Below are positions 37,627 through 47,447 of a stretch of 64,000 nucleotides of DNA, in pieces. The translations under genes and the position numbers were made by a program. Source of the DNA: Lyngbya aestuarii BL J (lineage in GTDB: Bacteria > Cyanobacteriota > Cyanobacteriia > Cyanobacteriales > Microcoleaceae); assembly GCF_000478195.2 (NCBI RefSeq), contig NZ_AUZM01000010.1, positions 59,253 through 123,252 of the forward strand, in the 5' to 3' direction. Within the stretch, counting starts at the first letter, position 1. The number at the start of each line of letters is the position of its first letter. Under the pieces are notes generated by a model, which saw only the letters and a list, made by a program, of their open reading frames with translations, ran no database searches and was not told where the DNA came from.

Positions 37627-38821
37627 AGTTTTATTAGTTGAAGATAATCCCGGTGATGCTTTTCTCATTCAAGAAAGCCTTAAAAAGCGTCGTAAAACTC
37701 AATTTAAAGTGACTCAGGTTGAACGCTTAAAAGATGCTTTTTCTTGTTTGGAGTCTGATCAGTTTGATCTAGTTTTGCTTGATTTATTTCTTTTAGATAG
37801 TCAAGGACTAAATACATTTACAGAAATTTCACTCAAAGCTAACCACTTACCCATTGTTGTTTTAACTGGACTTAATGACGAAGAAATGGCAATTCAAGCG
37901 GTACGACTGGGCGCTCAAGATTATCTAAAAAAAGAGCTAGCTATGGGAGAAGTGCTAATTTATTCATTGTGTTATGCTATCGAACGAAAACGGACTCAAG
38001 AACAACTTAAGCAACAAAAAATTCAACTAGAAACAACCAATGCAGAACTCCAAAAGCGGACAAAACAATTAGAAATATTAAACGATGAGTTAGAAACATT
38101 TAGTTATACTGTTTCTCATGATTTACGTTCTCCTTTATTAAGTATTGATGGCTTTAGTTTTTTTCTAGAAAAAGAATTTAGTGAACAACTCAATACTCAA
38201 GGAAAATCTTATTTAAAACGAATTAGACAAGCAGTAAGTCGGATGGATAAACTGATTATCAATCTATTAGAACTTTCTCGGGTTCAGCAAATTGAAATGT
38301 GTATTACCGAAGTCAACTTAAGTGAGATTGTAAAAACCATTTTTAAAGAGTTAAAACAGCAAGATACACAGCGAAAAGTAGAATTTAAGATCGCCCCTAA
38401 TATTACCGTTCAAGGAAATAAACAACTTTTAAAAATTGCCTTAGAAAATTTAATCTCAAATGCTTGGAAATATACCGCTCAAGAAGAAGTTGCTACAATT
38501 GAATTTGGAGTCTTATCCACCAGTGAACAGAATATAGATAGCCATTTAGAAATCGAACAAAACCAGTTAAACTCAGAGATAGATCTTTCCCCCATCCTGC
38601 CAACCCCAATTTATTTTGTTAGAGATAATGGTGTGGGTTTTGATATGTATCAAGCAGATAAACTTTTTACCCCTTTCCAGAGATTACATTCATCAGGAGA
38701 GTTTCCAGGAACAGGAATTGGTTTAGCAACCGTTCAGCGTATTATTCATCGCCATCAAGGAAAAATTTGGGCTAAGTCTACTCAAGGAAAAGGAGCTACT
38801 TTCTACTTTACCCTAAGTTGA
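37607..38821 (+). CDS. Receiver-histidine kinase (REC-HisKA-HATPase)
   Basis: 404 residues from the ATG at 37607. N-terminal receiver (LLVEDNPGDAF, phospho-Asp in LVLLDLFLLDSQG, Lys in DYLKKELAMG), a Gln-rich coiled coil (about 125-165), HisKA with TVSHDLRSPLLSIDGF and HATPase with ENLISNAWKYT, VRDNGVGF and GTGIGLATVQRI. A receiver in front of a kinase suggests a phosphorelay intermediate that is controlled by another kinase, likely the one overlapping it upstream. Confidence 0.92.
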   Translation: MSQELIKVLLVEDNPGDAFLIQESLKKRRKTQFKVTQVERLKDAFSCLESDQFDLVLLDLFLLDSQGLNTFTEISLKANHLPIVVLTGLNDEEMAIQAVRLGAQDYLKKELAMGEVLIYSLCYAIERKRTQEQLKQQKIQLETTNAELQKRTKQLEILNDELETFSYTVSHDLRSPLLSIDGFSFFLEKEFSEQLNTQGKSYLKRIRQAVSRMDKLIINLLELSRVQQIEMCITEVNLSEIVKTIFKELKQQDTQRKVEFKIAPNITVQGNKQLLKIALENLISNAWKYTAQEEVATIEFGVLSTSEQNIDSHLEIEQNQLNSEIDLSPILPTPIYFVRDNGVGFDMYQADKLFTPFQRLHSSGEFPGTGIGLATVQRIIHRHQGKIWAKSTQGKGATFYFTLS

Positions 38822-39149
38822 TATTTCAAATAATCTCCCTTTCATAAATTTATCTTATAATTTAATTTATCTTTTTTTTTATATAAAATCAATAAAAGAA
38901 CACTCAAGGTCTTAATATAAATTAACAAAGAGTCAGAGGATAAAATTTTTATTAGAGGTATAAAAAAATATTTACTTTTCCGGAAAACTACTGATTTGTA
39001 GCCGCATACTTTCAAGCTATGATGAAAAAATGGGTGCTGAAAAATATTCAAAAAAAGCTGATCGAGTCTCCTATCCAAGATTTGATCAGTCTTGAGTCTC
39101 GAATTGAACAAAAAAATCCTTAAAAATCTAGAAAGTCATCATCAGTTTT
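38822..39149. other. 328-base AT-rich spacer, no gene seen
   Basis: Very AT-rich, with long T and A runs at 38860-38890 that could end the upstream transcript. A minus-strand frame here codes a Lys/Leu/Phe-rich string with no family likeness and is judged spurious. Confidence 0.5.
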
Positions 39150-40211
39150 ATGAAAATTACCTCTTTCAGCGATTCTCTAGCTGACTATAACTCAGAAGAA
39201 ACTCCAGTACAATCATTAGCAGAAATCAATCAATTAGTGAGTCACGAACTTCGCACACCTATTACCTCAATTCAAGCCGCATTAAAACTATTAAAACTTG
39301 AACAAATCGGCACATTATCCTCAAAAAGTCAGCGTTTATTAGAGATTGCCCTCAACAATACTGAGCGCTTAATCCGTCTGAGTCAAATCCTGGAAAATCA
39401 ACCGTCTCTCCCATCCTTAGCTCCTTTGGAGGTGATTGAAAAGTTTCGTCTCGAAAAAGAACTCCACCAAGCCTTAAAACAAGATGAATTTGTCCTCTTT
39501 TATCAACCGATTGTTTGTACCCAAAATGCAAAAATTGTCGGATTTGAAGCCTTAATTCGCTGGCAACATCCTCGACGCGGTTGGGTGACTCCGATAGAAT
39601 TTATTCCCCTAGCCGAAGAAACAGGACTGATTCAACTCATTGGAGATTGGGTTTTGCGCCAAGCCTGTCAGCAGCTAGAGATTTGGCAAGAACAATTTCC
39701 TTTAGATTCATCCCTAAAAATGAGTGTTAACTTGTCAACCCTACAACTGTCTGATCCTCAATTAAGTTTACGAGTCCAACAAATTGTTCAACAAACTCAT
39801 CTCAACCCCAAAAGTCTACAACTTGAGATTACAGAAACAGCCTTTTTAGAAAACTCCCCCATCGCCATCGCCAATTTACAGAATTTAAAACAGCAAGGAG
39901 TTTACCTCCATATCGACGATTTTGGAACAGGATACTCTAGTCTTTCTCGTCTCCAAGACTGGCCTATTGATGTATTGAAGATTGATAACTCTTTTGTGAG
40001 AACTGGAAAATGGAATATGATCCAAGCAATTTTGATGTTAGCTCAGAGTTTAAATGTAGAAGTGATTGCAGAAGGGGTAGAAACCGAACAAGATTGGGTT
40101 CAACTCCAGCAGTTGGGATGTCCTTATCTTCAAGGCTATTTATTTTCTCGCCCTGTAGATAGTCAAGCTGCAACCTTGTTAATCGCCGCCGAGCAATTGA
40201 CTTGTTATTGA
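39150..40211 (+). CDS. HisKA-EAL fusion, putative cyclic-di-GMP phosphodiesterase
   Basis: 353 residues. Residues 20-90 look like a histidine kinase dimerisation domain with the phospho-accepting His (LVSHELRTPITSIQAALKLL), but no HATPase domain follows. Instead a full EAL domain begins near residue 105: FEALIRWQHPRRGWV, MSVNLS, LEITET, DDFGTGYSSL, and VIAEGVET. Catalytic motifs are present, so it should hydrolyse c-di-GMP. The HisKA part may act as a dimerisation or phospho-transfer input. Confidence 0.88.
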   Translation: MKITSFSDSLADYNSEETPVQSLAEINQLVSHELRTPITSIQAALKLLKLEQIGTLSSKSQRLLEIALNNTERLIRLSQILENQPSLPSLAPLEVIEKFRLEKELHQALKQDEFVLFYQPIVCTQNAKIVGFEALIRWQHPRRGWVTPIEFIPLAEETGLIQLIGDWVLRQACQQLEIWQEQFPLDSSLKMSVNLSTLQLSDPQLSLRVQQIVQQTHLNPKSLQLEITETAFLENSPIAIANLQNLKQQGVYLHIDDFGTGYSSLSRLQDWPIDVLKIDNSFVRTGKWNMIQAILMLAQSLNVEVIAEGVETEQDWVQLQQLGCPYLQGYLFSRPVDSQAATLLIAAEQLTCY

Positions 40212-40244
40212 TACATCCATTAAAAAGATCAATACTAATGTCTA

Positions 40245-40649
40245 TTAACCTCCTGATGGCCATTCTAAAATATTAGACAGTTGTTCGGCAAAACTCAGAG
40301 GATTGATTAATTTAGAGAGAACGGCTTTAACCCCTAAATTCGTATAACGGGGTTGTTCATCAGCTTTTGCTTTTGCCGTCAGGAGAATAACCGGAATATT
40401 CCGAGTTTCAGGATCTTGTTGCAACTGCTCGAAGGTCATCGGGCCATCCATATCGGGCATAATCACATCTAAAATAATCGCATCGGGCTGATAAGTACGA
40501 GCCATTTCTAGACCTTCTAGACCAGATCCAGCAGTCAAAACTTCCCAACGACTACTCATTTCTAGACTCATTTGCAGGAGTTCCCGAATATCTTCCTCAT
40601 CATCAATTAACAGGATTCGTCGTTTTATTTTACTCAATTCATTTATCAT
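40245..40649 (-). CDS. Single-domain response regulator
   Basis: 134 residues, receiver only: ILLIDDEEDIREL, phospho-Asp in AIILDVIMPDMDG, Thr in VILLTAKAKADEQ, Lys in AVLSKLINP. It ends 33 bases past the convergent EAL gene. Likely a CheY/DivK-type shuttle or a partner of a kinase in this island. No output domain. Confidence 0.9.
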   Translation of the reverse strand: MINELSKIKRRILLIDDEEDIRELLQMSLEMSSRWEVLTAGSGLEGLEMARTYQPDAIILDVIMPDMDGPMTFEQLQQDPETRNIPVILLTAKAKADEQPRYTNLGVKAVLSKLINPLSFAEQLSNILEWPSGG

Positions 40650-40786
40650 ATTCTGTTGTTTTTGCCAATAACACTGCTTTTTTAAGTCTCTATTATCAAC
40701 TTAAATCAAGAAATCAAAAAACGAAAACTTTTCACAGGTTTGTCACATTCTCAGAGTTGAGCGGATAAACATCCAATATTTTAAAT

Positions 40787-43231
40787 CTACATTGATCTCG
40801 AAACCCTAGAAGTCGTCAAACAGCAATTTCCCCCAGATGCTTTTGCTTGATAGAGTGCTGCATTAGAAGCTGTATATAGACTCAATAAATCCGTTCCATC
40901 CTCCGGATAAGTGCTAATTCCTACACTCACAGTCATTTGAATCTCTACATAGTTGATGATGGGAAAAACCGTTTTTTCAACCGACTTGAGGAGTTCAATC
41001 ATCCGTTTTTGACCATCGACTCGGTTACTCGCGTATAAACCCACTAAAAACTCCTCACCTCCCCAATGAGCGACAATATCCTCATCTCGAAACTGATGCT
41101 GTAAAATCTGGCTAAACTGTCTGATCACCTGATCTCCGACCGTATAGCCATACTGATTATTAATAGATTGGAAACAATCAAGTGCAATTAACGCCAAGCA
41201 AAACGGTTGACAATGGCGTTGTGATAAATGCAAATATCGATTCAAATCATGGGTAGAACGCCGACGGTTTGACAAGCCAGTAATCGGATCAGTTTCCGCT
41301 AAACTTCGCAATAAATGAATCCGATCCAGGCGATTAAAAATACGAGTAATCAGTTCAGCTTCTGCAAAGGGTTTAGAAATATAATCATCGGCTCCAGCTT
41401 GATAGATATCTTGAATCGTTTGAGGTTCTTTTCGAGCCGAAAGAAATAAAATCGGTAAAGCATTCCAACTGCGATCTGTCCGAACGGTTTGACACAGTTC
41501 TACCCCGTTGAAAAAAGGCATTTCTAAGTCTAAAATCAGCAGTTCTGGTGCGGTTTTTTCGAGTGTTTCCCAGAATAAACGGGGATCATCTAAGGGGATA
41601 ACATCTAAACCATAAGAAGGGAGCAATTCTAGCAAACGGTTGAGCGTAACTGGATCATCATCTACCGCTAAAATTTGAGTCGAAGCCGTAGGAGTTGATT
41701 GGAGAATATCTTTAATCGCAGTCAGAACTTGATCACAAGATACCGATTTTGATAAAAAAGCATTTCCCCCCAACCGAGCAACTGCCGCCCGATCACTCAT
41801 ATCATCCCGTACTGTCCATACTAATACAGGTAACTCCGAAAATTGATCCTGCAATTCTTCAAGTAACACAAAACCTCCGTCTTGGTGATCGGGAAATACT
41901 AAGTCTAGCAACACTAAATCTGGAGGCGTTTCTTGTAAAATTAGACGAGCTTTTTCGAGTTGGGTTGTAACATCGAGTTGAATATTCCAGTTAATAGCCG
42001 CTCGTTGTAACTGTTCGGTAAGTTCGAGGTCATCATCAACAACTAAGACTCGATATTGAGTGTTTTGAGGAGTAGAAATTTGCCGCTTTGAAATGAAGGT
42101 TTTATCTTCAGATTGGGGGGTTTGTTCTTCTAACCAGTTCAGAGGTTGTTGTAGTTCTTGATGAAGTTGAGTAATGAATGTTTTTAGCGTGTCAACAGAA
42201 GTCTTATTTTTAGGATCTTGATGAGCTTCAATAAACCATTGTTCAATTTGTTGAGCAAGTCGATATCCCGATTTAAACCCAAATATTCCTAACGAACCTG
42301 CCAGTTTATGAGCTTGCATTGCTGCATTTTGACAAAGTTCTGGTGTTAAATTTGGAATCGGATCAGTGGTGATTGTTTCCTCTAAAGTCTGGATGCGATT
42401 GAAAATTAGCGTCTTAAATCGTTCCCAGGAAGCCGCTAGATCCATGGCAGAGGAAGAATTCAGCGTGCTGTTGGAGCCAATCGCCTCCGGTGAGTGCTGA
42501 ACCGAATGAACTGATAAGGCTGAGGAACTCACAGGGAGAGGAGCTTGAGATTGACTCTGGGGAAGGGGTTTGAGACGGTAGCCCACCCCATAGACGGTTT
42601 CAATGATTTGATCGGCATTCACCGTTTTTAACTTGCGTCGCAACCGTTTGATATGCGCTCGCACTGTATCTTCATTCGGCTGAGTTTCAAAAGACCACAA
42701 GTGTTCGAGAATAGCCGTTTGAGTTAAGACTCGCTTTGGGTTGCGAAGAAACAGTTCCAGCAAGCTGTATTCTTTGGGAGAAAGAGACAGAGGGTGTTGT
42801 TGGTAGGTGACTTCCCGTGAGATCGGATCAAGATGGAGAGAGTTCCATTTCAGCAAGGGAGCATTTGCTTTGCGAGGAGAACGGAGTAAAGCTCGAATCC
42901 GAGCAAAAAGTTCACGCAGGCTAAAGGGTTTTATCAGGTGATCATCGATACCTGCTTCTAAACAAGCAACACGATCAATTCTACTATTTTGAACTGTTAA
43001 AAGTAGAATAGGGACGCTATAGCCTTGCTCACGAATGCGCTGACAGAGATCAACTCCATTGAGTTTAGTTAGGTGAGCATTAACTAATAATAAATCATAA
43101 GTGAAAGCTTCTACATAAGCCCATCCTTGTTCGCCATCTATAACGACATCAACAATATAACCTTGTTCGCTTAGTGCTTTTTTAATTTGACGAGCTTGTG
43201 CTTCATCATTTTCTACGACTAAAAACCGCAT
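40787..43231 (-). CDS. Six-domain regulator REC-wHTH-Hpt-REC-REC-GGDEF
   Basis: 814 residues. Domain order: receiver 1 (1-120), OmpR-type winged helix (about 125-222; SPKEYSLLELFLRNP, VYGVGYRLKP), Hpt (about 265-360; AHKLAGSLGIFGF), receiver 2 (about 385-505; LVLLDLVFPDHQDGG), receiver 3 (about 515-635; LLILDLEMPFFNG) and GGDEF (about 645-805; TDPITGLSNRRR, WGGEEFL). Receiver 1 has Asn in place of the phospho-Asp (DLLLVNAHL), so it may not be phosphorylated. GGEEF is intact, so c-di-GMP synthesis is expected. Confidence 0.92.
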   Translation of the reverse strand: MRFLVVENDEAQARQIKKALSEQGYIVDVVIDGEQGWAYVEAFTYDLLLVNAHLTKLNGVDLCQRIREQGYSVPILLLTVQNSRIDRVACLEAGIDDHLIKPFSLRELFARIRALLRSPRKANAPLLKWNSLHLDPISREVTYQQHPLSLSPKEYSLLELFLRNPKRVLTQTAILEHLWSFETQPNEDTVRAHIKRLRRKLKTVNADQIIETVYGVGYRLKPLPQSQSQAPLPVSSSALSVHSVQHSPEAIGSNSTLNSSSAMDLAASWERFKTLIFNRIQTLEETITTDPIPNLTPELCQNAAMQAHKLAGSLGIFGFKSGYRLAQQIEQWFIEAHQDPKNKTSVDTLKTFITQLHQELQQPLNWLEEQTPQSEDKTFISKRQISTPQNTQYRVLVVDDDLELTEQLQRAAINWNIQLDVTTQLEKARLILQETPPDLVLLDLVFPDHQDGGFVLLEELQDQFSELPVLVWTVRDDMSDRAAVARLGGNAFLSKSVSCDQVLTAIKDILQSTPTASTQILAVDDDPVTLNRLLELLPSYGLDVIPLDDPRLFWETLEKTAPELLILDLEMPFFNGVELCQTVRTDRSWNALPILFLSARKEPQTIQDIYQAGADDYISKPFAEAELITRIFNRLDRIHLLRSLAETDPITGLSNRRRSTHDLNRYLHLSQRHCQPFCLALIALDCFQSINNQYGYTVGDQVIRQFSQILQHQFRDEDIVAHWGGEEFLVGLYASNRVDGQKRMIELLKSVEKTVFPIINYVEIQMTVSVGISTYPEDGTDLLSLYTASNAALYQAKASGGNCCLTTSRVSRSM

Positions 43232-43796
43232 TAGATTTCTGCCTCGGATTTGTTAACTTAGAATAGATGTGAATAACTCTGTTTAAGCTTATTGTGATTT
43301 AACGCTGTCCAAACTTCTACAAAGCAGAAGCTCTCTTGATCCTATAATCGATCTAAATGATAGAGGTTTAGTGCTTTTTTATCCATCATTGGTGATCATA
43401 GCCTGATTCCACAAAATAGTTTCAATTTATTATTCTATCACGTTTTTCTATGACTTATAATTATTTTGAGGTGATTTTTTATATCAAGTTAGATTGATTG
43501 ATTGTTTGACTTGATTAATTTATACCTTGCTTTAGTATTTTAATTAATTTTGATTAATTAATCCTATGACTTAAAGTCTTTTAAGTATGTATAATCCGAT
43601 TACATCCTCTTGCAAAAATCTTTTATAGCACTACGCGAATACATTAGAACATTTATAAATCCTAAAACCCTTTCACACTGTTCCCTGTTCCCTAGCGCGA
43701 ACCGCTATAATTTTTTGGACTTCCCCCTCACAAATAATCTCCCGTTTAGACCAATCGATCCAAACGGGAGAATCATCAATTCATTCCGACTAAAAT
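43232..43796. other. 565-base AT-rich spacer with heptamer repeat
   Basis: No credible gene. It holds TTCCCTG/TTCCCTA at 43681-43694, running into GTTCCCTAGCGCGAAC (43687-43702), a 16-mer that recurs at 53932-53947. The hairpin at 43738-43771 is listed separately. Confidence 0.5.
43738..43771 (-). terminator. Perfect 10-bp hairpin behind the DUF4912 gene
   Basis: TCTCCCGTTT and AAACGGGAGA around a 14-nt loop, 26 bases past the minus-strand stop at 43797. On the minus strand it is followed by ATTATTTG, a weak T-rich tail. Probable terminator. Confidence 0.6.
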
Positions 43797-46700
43797 CTAG
43801 TCAGCATCGTACAATCGAACCACAGAAATCGTCACTTCACCTTGATTATCCTCCAGATAACTATCAAAGAAAAAGGCACATAAAGTAGACGTTTCGCGAA
43901 CTTCCAACGTTAACGAATCGTGATAGCCATTCAACGTTGACCAAGTTGCACCAACAGGAACCCGAGTTTTCTTATTAATCACTGTTCCGCCATAAATCCA
44001 GAAAACCACCATCGGTTCACCCGTCGGAAAAAGCTCAGAACCATAACCAAACGCACCGCTCTTAATTCGCACAACATAAATACCCGGTTCTAGCGGGTGA
44101 GAAACCGCCGTATCTTGAAGCTGTTTCATGCGTTGATCATCAAGCAAGTGACAATTGTGGCGACTATGAACCGTCAGATGTTGAATCGCACAATTACCCG
44201 TCCTCACCGCTTGCGGCGTCGTCATCACCGTCGGAATAGATCCCTGACGCACCGATTCCGAAACCGTGCTAATCGTCGCTCCCGTCGTTCCGAGAGTCGT
44301 TTGATCAATCAAAGCCGACCCCGAAATCCGTACCGAATTAGAACGAGCCAACATCAACCACTGCTCATCGTCAGTCACATAACCAATTTCGGCGAGATAA
44401 TCACAATCAGCCTCTAGATTAGGAATTTGCAACTGTTGAATCAACTCATGACAATTGTATCGTCGTAGATTTTGAAGCAATGGTGTCTCCAAATCAACCC
44501 CAGTCACCTCATAAATCCGCAATTGAAACTTCTGTCCACCTTGGGCTTGTGCCGCTACACGCGCCGCCCTGGGCAACTCCCAATGAGCATCAATACTCTG
44601 GCTATCACTGAGCGTTAAGGTAATACAAGCCGCTATCGCCACCTGCGGAGAAACCCCAGTCACATCGCTGATCATACCCGAAGTAGCCGGAACTCGTATC
44701 CGGTTAGAACGAGCCAACAACAACCAGTCATCCGTATCCGTCACATACCCAATCTCAATAATATACTCACAATTAATATTGAGATTTGGAACTTGCCATT
44801 GTTTGATCAACTCATTGCAATTGTACCGTTGAACACCGTGAGCAGACTGAGTATCAAAGTCAATCCCAGTCACCTCATAAACGTGCAGTTGGAACTTTTG
44901 TCCGCCCTGTTGTTTTGCTTCGGCTTTCGCCCCCTCCGGCACTTCCCAACGGGCATCGACCAATTCATTTTCACCAAGACTCAGCGTAATATAACTCAGG
45001 GTAGAACTCAAAGCCGAAAGCGGTTGTTCGGCTGCATCGACTCCGGTAAAAGCCACAGCCGTTGACCCGACTTCCTCCTCATCTGTTGTCTCCTCAACCG
45101 GAACATACAGACGATTAGAACGAGCCAACAACAACCACAGTCCCTCCTCCGTCAGATAACCAATTTCTACCAAATATTCCCGTTGGCTTTCAAATTCAAA
45201 TTGCCAACTCGAAATAGATTCAGCGATAGGACATTCTTCGATCAAAGCGCTCGCCGGAACCTCAACAGAAGTATTCGTCACATCATAAGCCCGGAGTAGA
45301 AACTGATCGGCGCCGTGTTGTTTGGCTACCTCTTTCGCCTCATCTGGGACTTCCCACTCCACATCCAGGGTTCCTTCAACACCCGGAGTCAGAACAATCC
45401 GACAAGGAATAGAAGACAAACTCGGCAGAACCATCACCCCAGGCATTAACTCTACATCCGATAAATCTGGGGTTGTCAGCGCCGGGATACGAACTCGATA
45501 AGAACGAGCCAAAACGAGCCATTCGACTTCCGCCGTCAGGTAGCCAATTTCAGCAAAATAGTCATGATTACCTTCTAAATGTAGAAGTTCAGGATGGGGA
45601 AGGGAAACATTAAAATCAAATTGTTGAACGCTGTTGGTTGCCATCGAGTCAGCCGGAACACCCGTAACATCGTACAAATGCAGTTGAAACTGACGTCCAC
45701 CCCGTTGTTGAGCATCTTCGGCTGCCGCATCAGGAACTTCCCAATACACATTAGCCGCTTGATTATCACAGGGAATCAGTGCAACTCGACAACGGTTAAC
45801 ATCCAGCGTCGGAACGACTCCCGGATCAGGAATTGAGATGTCAAGATTAGGCTTTCCGGTGAATTCAAGAGGAGTGATGGTTGTTGCCGTGGGAATACGA
45901 ACTTGATAAGAACGAGCCAACATTAACCATTCTCCATCATCGGTTAGATAGCCAATTTCAGCAAAATAGTCATGATTACCTTCCAAATGTAGGAGTTCAG
46001 GATGGGGAAGGGAAACATTAAAATCAAATTGTTGAACGCTGTTGGTTGCGACCGAGTCAGCCGGAATATCAGTCACATCGTAAATATATAGTTGAAACTG
46101 ACGTCCGCCCCGTTGTTGAGCATCTTCGGCTGCCGCATCAGGAACTTCCCAATACACATTAGCCGCTTCATTATCACAGGGAATCAAAGTCACCGAACTG
46201 GTTGTCTGTGAACCCCGACGAGGAATGCTCCCGGCAACCCCTCCAGCACCCATCAGACCCGCCCCCATTAAGCCTAAATTTCTCGGGGTGGCATCTTCAT
46301 CTCGAGTCGAATCAGCAGGAACTCGAACCGAGTTAGAACGACCCAAGCTTAACCATTCACTATCATCGGTCACATAACCGACTTCTGTTAAATAGTCGCG
46401 CTCCCCTGCGAGTTCAAGTTGGCAATCAAACGTAGATTCATCAAAGTCACATTGCTCAACAATCGTAGTACCTGGCTCATCCCCATTGATGTTCGTGACA
46501 TCATAAACTCGTAATTGCAATTGTCGTCCGCCCCGTTGTTTGGCGACATCTTTAGCTTCATCGGAAATATCCCAACGAACATCAACTGTTCCCTCACCCG
46601 TCGGGATTAAAATCATGTGACTGGGAAAAGAGGATAAAGGCAGCAGTGTAGCGACTTCTTCTATCGGGGATGGAGTATCGGTATCAGTCGCAGGATGCAA

Positions 46701-47447
46701 GCCTTGCGCCCCGGTATTGATTCGGACTCGGTTAGAACGAGCCAGCATGAACCATTGACCTTCATCGCTAATGTAACCAATTTCTGCGAGATACTCACAG
46801 CTAGAGTCTATAATCGGCACTCGTCGCTCTTGTATTGATTCTTCACAGTCATACCTGCGGACACGGTTTGGGCTGTGAGTCTCGAGATTATCAACATCAG
46901 TGACATCATAAATTCGCAGTTGCATTTGCTGTCCACCCCGTACACGCGCGGCAGTTTGAGCAGCATCTGGAATGTGCCAACGAGCATCTGCGGTTTGATT
47001 ATCTCTGAGCGTCAGTGTAATCTGACTTCCCAAGTCTGTTAACACCGGAATTAGGGTCGCACCGCCTGCACCCAATCCGAGAACCACTCCAGCCTCGGGT
47101 GTGACTGCATCTGGTGTTGTCTCAACCCCTGGCATACGAACTCGGTTAGAACGAGCCAACCTCAACCATTGATTTTCCTCCGTCAGATAACCGATTTCAA
47201 CTAAATAGGTGTGATCACTTTTTAGGTTGTGGAATTGTTGGTGTTGAGTGAATTCATCCCAATCGTATTTTTGCAGACTGTGAGGGGGATGACGATCAAG
47301 ATTATCAATATCGGTGACATCACAAATTCGCAGTTGGGGATATTGTCCCCCATGTTCAATGGCAGCACTTTTAGCGTTTGTGGGAACTTCCCATTCAGCA
47401 TCTGCGGTGTGATTGTCTCTAATGTTTGAGTGTAATATGACTTCCAA
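43797..47447 (-). CDS. DUF4912 repeat protein, C-terminal part of a split gene
   Basis: About 1,208 codons follow the frameshift near 47423 to the stop. The open frame reaches back to a TTG at 47447, but this lies inside a repeat and has no start signals, so it is not a true start. It holds eight DUF4912-type repeats of about 110-150 residues (DAxWEVPDxAK..GGxxLQLRxYDVT..YLxEIGYxTxxxxWLxLARSNRVR). The last about 130 residues form a different domain (NCHLLDDQRMKQLQ, LEPGIYVVRIKSG, WIYGGTVINKKTRV, LCAFFFDSYLEDNQGEVT), also found as the separate protein at 51087-51482. No enzyme motif is visible. With 47419-50787 it would make one protein of about 2,329 residues. Confidence 0.75.
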   Translation of the reverse strand: MEVILHSNIRDNHTADAEWEVPTNAKSAAIEHGGQYPQLRICDVTDIDNLDRHPPHSLQKYDWDEFTQHQQFHNLKSDHTYLVEIGYLTEENQWLRLARSNRVRMPGVETTPDAVTPEAGVVLGLGAGGATLIPVLTDLGSQITLTLRDNQTADARWHIPDAAQTAARVRGGQQMQLRIYDVTDVDNLETHSPNRVRRYDCEESIQERRVPIIDSSCEYLAEIGYISDEGQWFMLARSNRVRINTGAQGLHPATDTDTPSPIEEVATLLPLSSFPSHMILIPTGEGTVDVRWDISDEAKDVAKQRGGRQLQLRVYDVTNINGDEPGTTIVEQCDFDESTFDCQLELAGERDYLTEVGYVTDDSEWLSLGRSNSVRVPADSTRDEDATPRNLGLMGAGLMGAGGVAGSIPRRGSQTTSSVTLIPCDNEAANVYWEVPDAAAEDAQQRGGRQFQLYIYDVTDIPADSVATNSVQQFDFNVSLPHPELLHLEGNHDYFAEIGYLTDDGEWLMLARSYQVRIPTATTITPLEFTGKPNLDISIPDPGVVPTLDVNRCRVALIPCDNQAANVYWEVPDAAAEDAQQRGGRQFQLHLYDVTGVPADSMATNSVQQFDFNVSLPHPELLHLEGNHDYFAEIGYLTAEVEWLVLARSYRVRIPALTTPDLSDVELMPGVMVLPSLSSIPCRIVLTPGVEGTLDVEWEVPDEAKEVAKQHGADQFLLRAYDVTNTSVEVPASALIEECPIAESISSWQFEFESQREYLVEIGYLTEEGLWLLLARSNRLYVPVEETTDEEEVGSTAVAFTGVDAAEQPLSALSSTLSYITLSLGENELVDARWEVPEGAKAEAKQQGGQKFQLHVYEVTGIDFDTQSAHGVQRYNCNELIKQWQVPNLNINCEYIIEIGYVTDTDDWLLLARSNRIRVPATSGMISDVTGVSPQVAIAACITLTLSDSQSIDAHWELPRAARVAAQAQGGQKFQLRIYEVTGVDLETPLLQNLRRYNCHELIQQLQIPNLEADCDYLAEIGYVTDDEQWLMLARSNSVRISGSALIDQTTLGTTGATISTVSESVRQGSIPTVMTTPQAVRTGNCAIQHLTVHSRHNCHLLDDQRMKQLQDTAVSHPLEPGIYVVRIKSGAFGYGSELFPTGEPMVVFWIYGGTVINKKTRVPVGATWSTLNGYHDSLTLEVRETSTLCAFFFDSYLEDNQGEVTISVVRLYDAD

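Noticed and set aside
38842..39111. 89-codon minus-strand frame between signalling genes
   Set aside because: Built from AT-rich spacer, Lys/Leu/Phe-rich, no ribosome site or recognisable domain.
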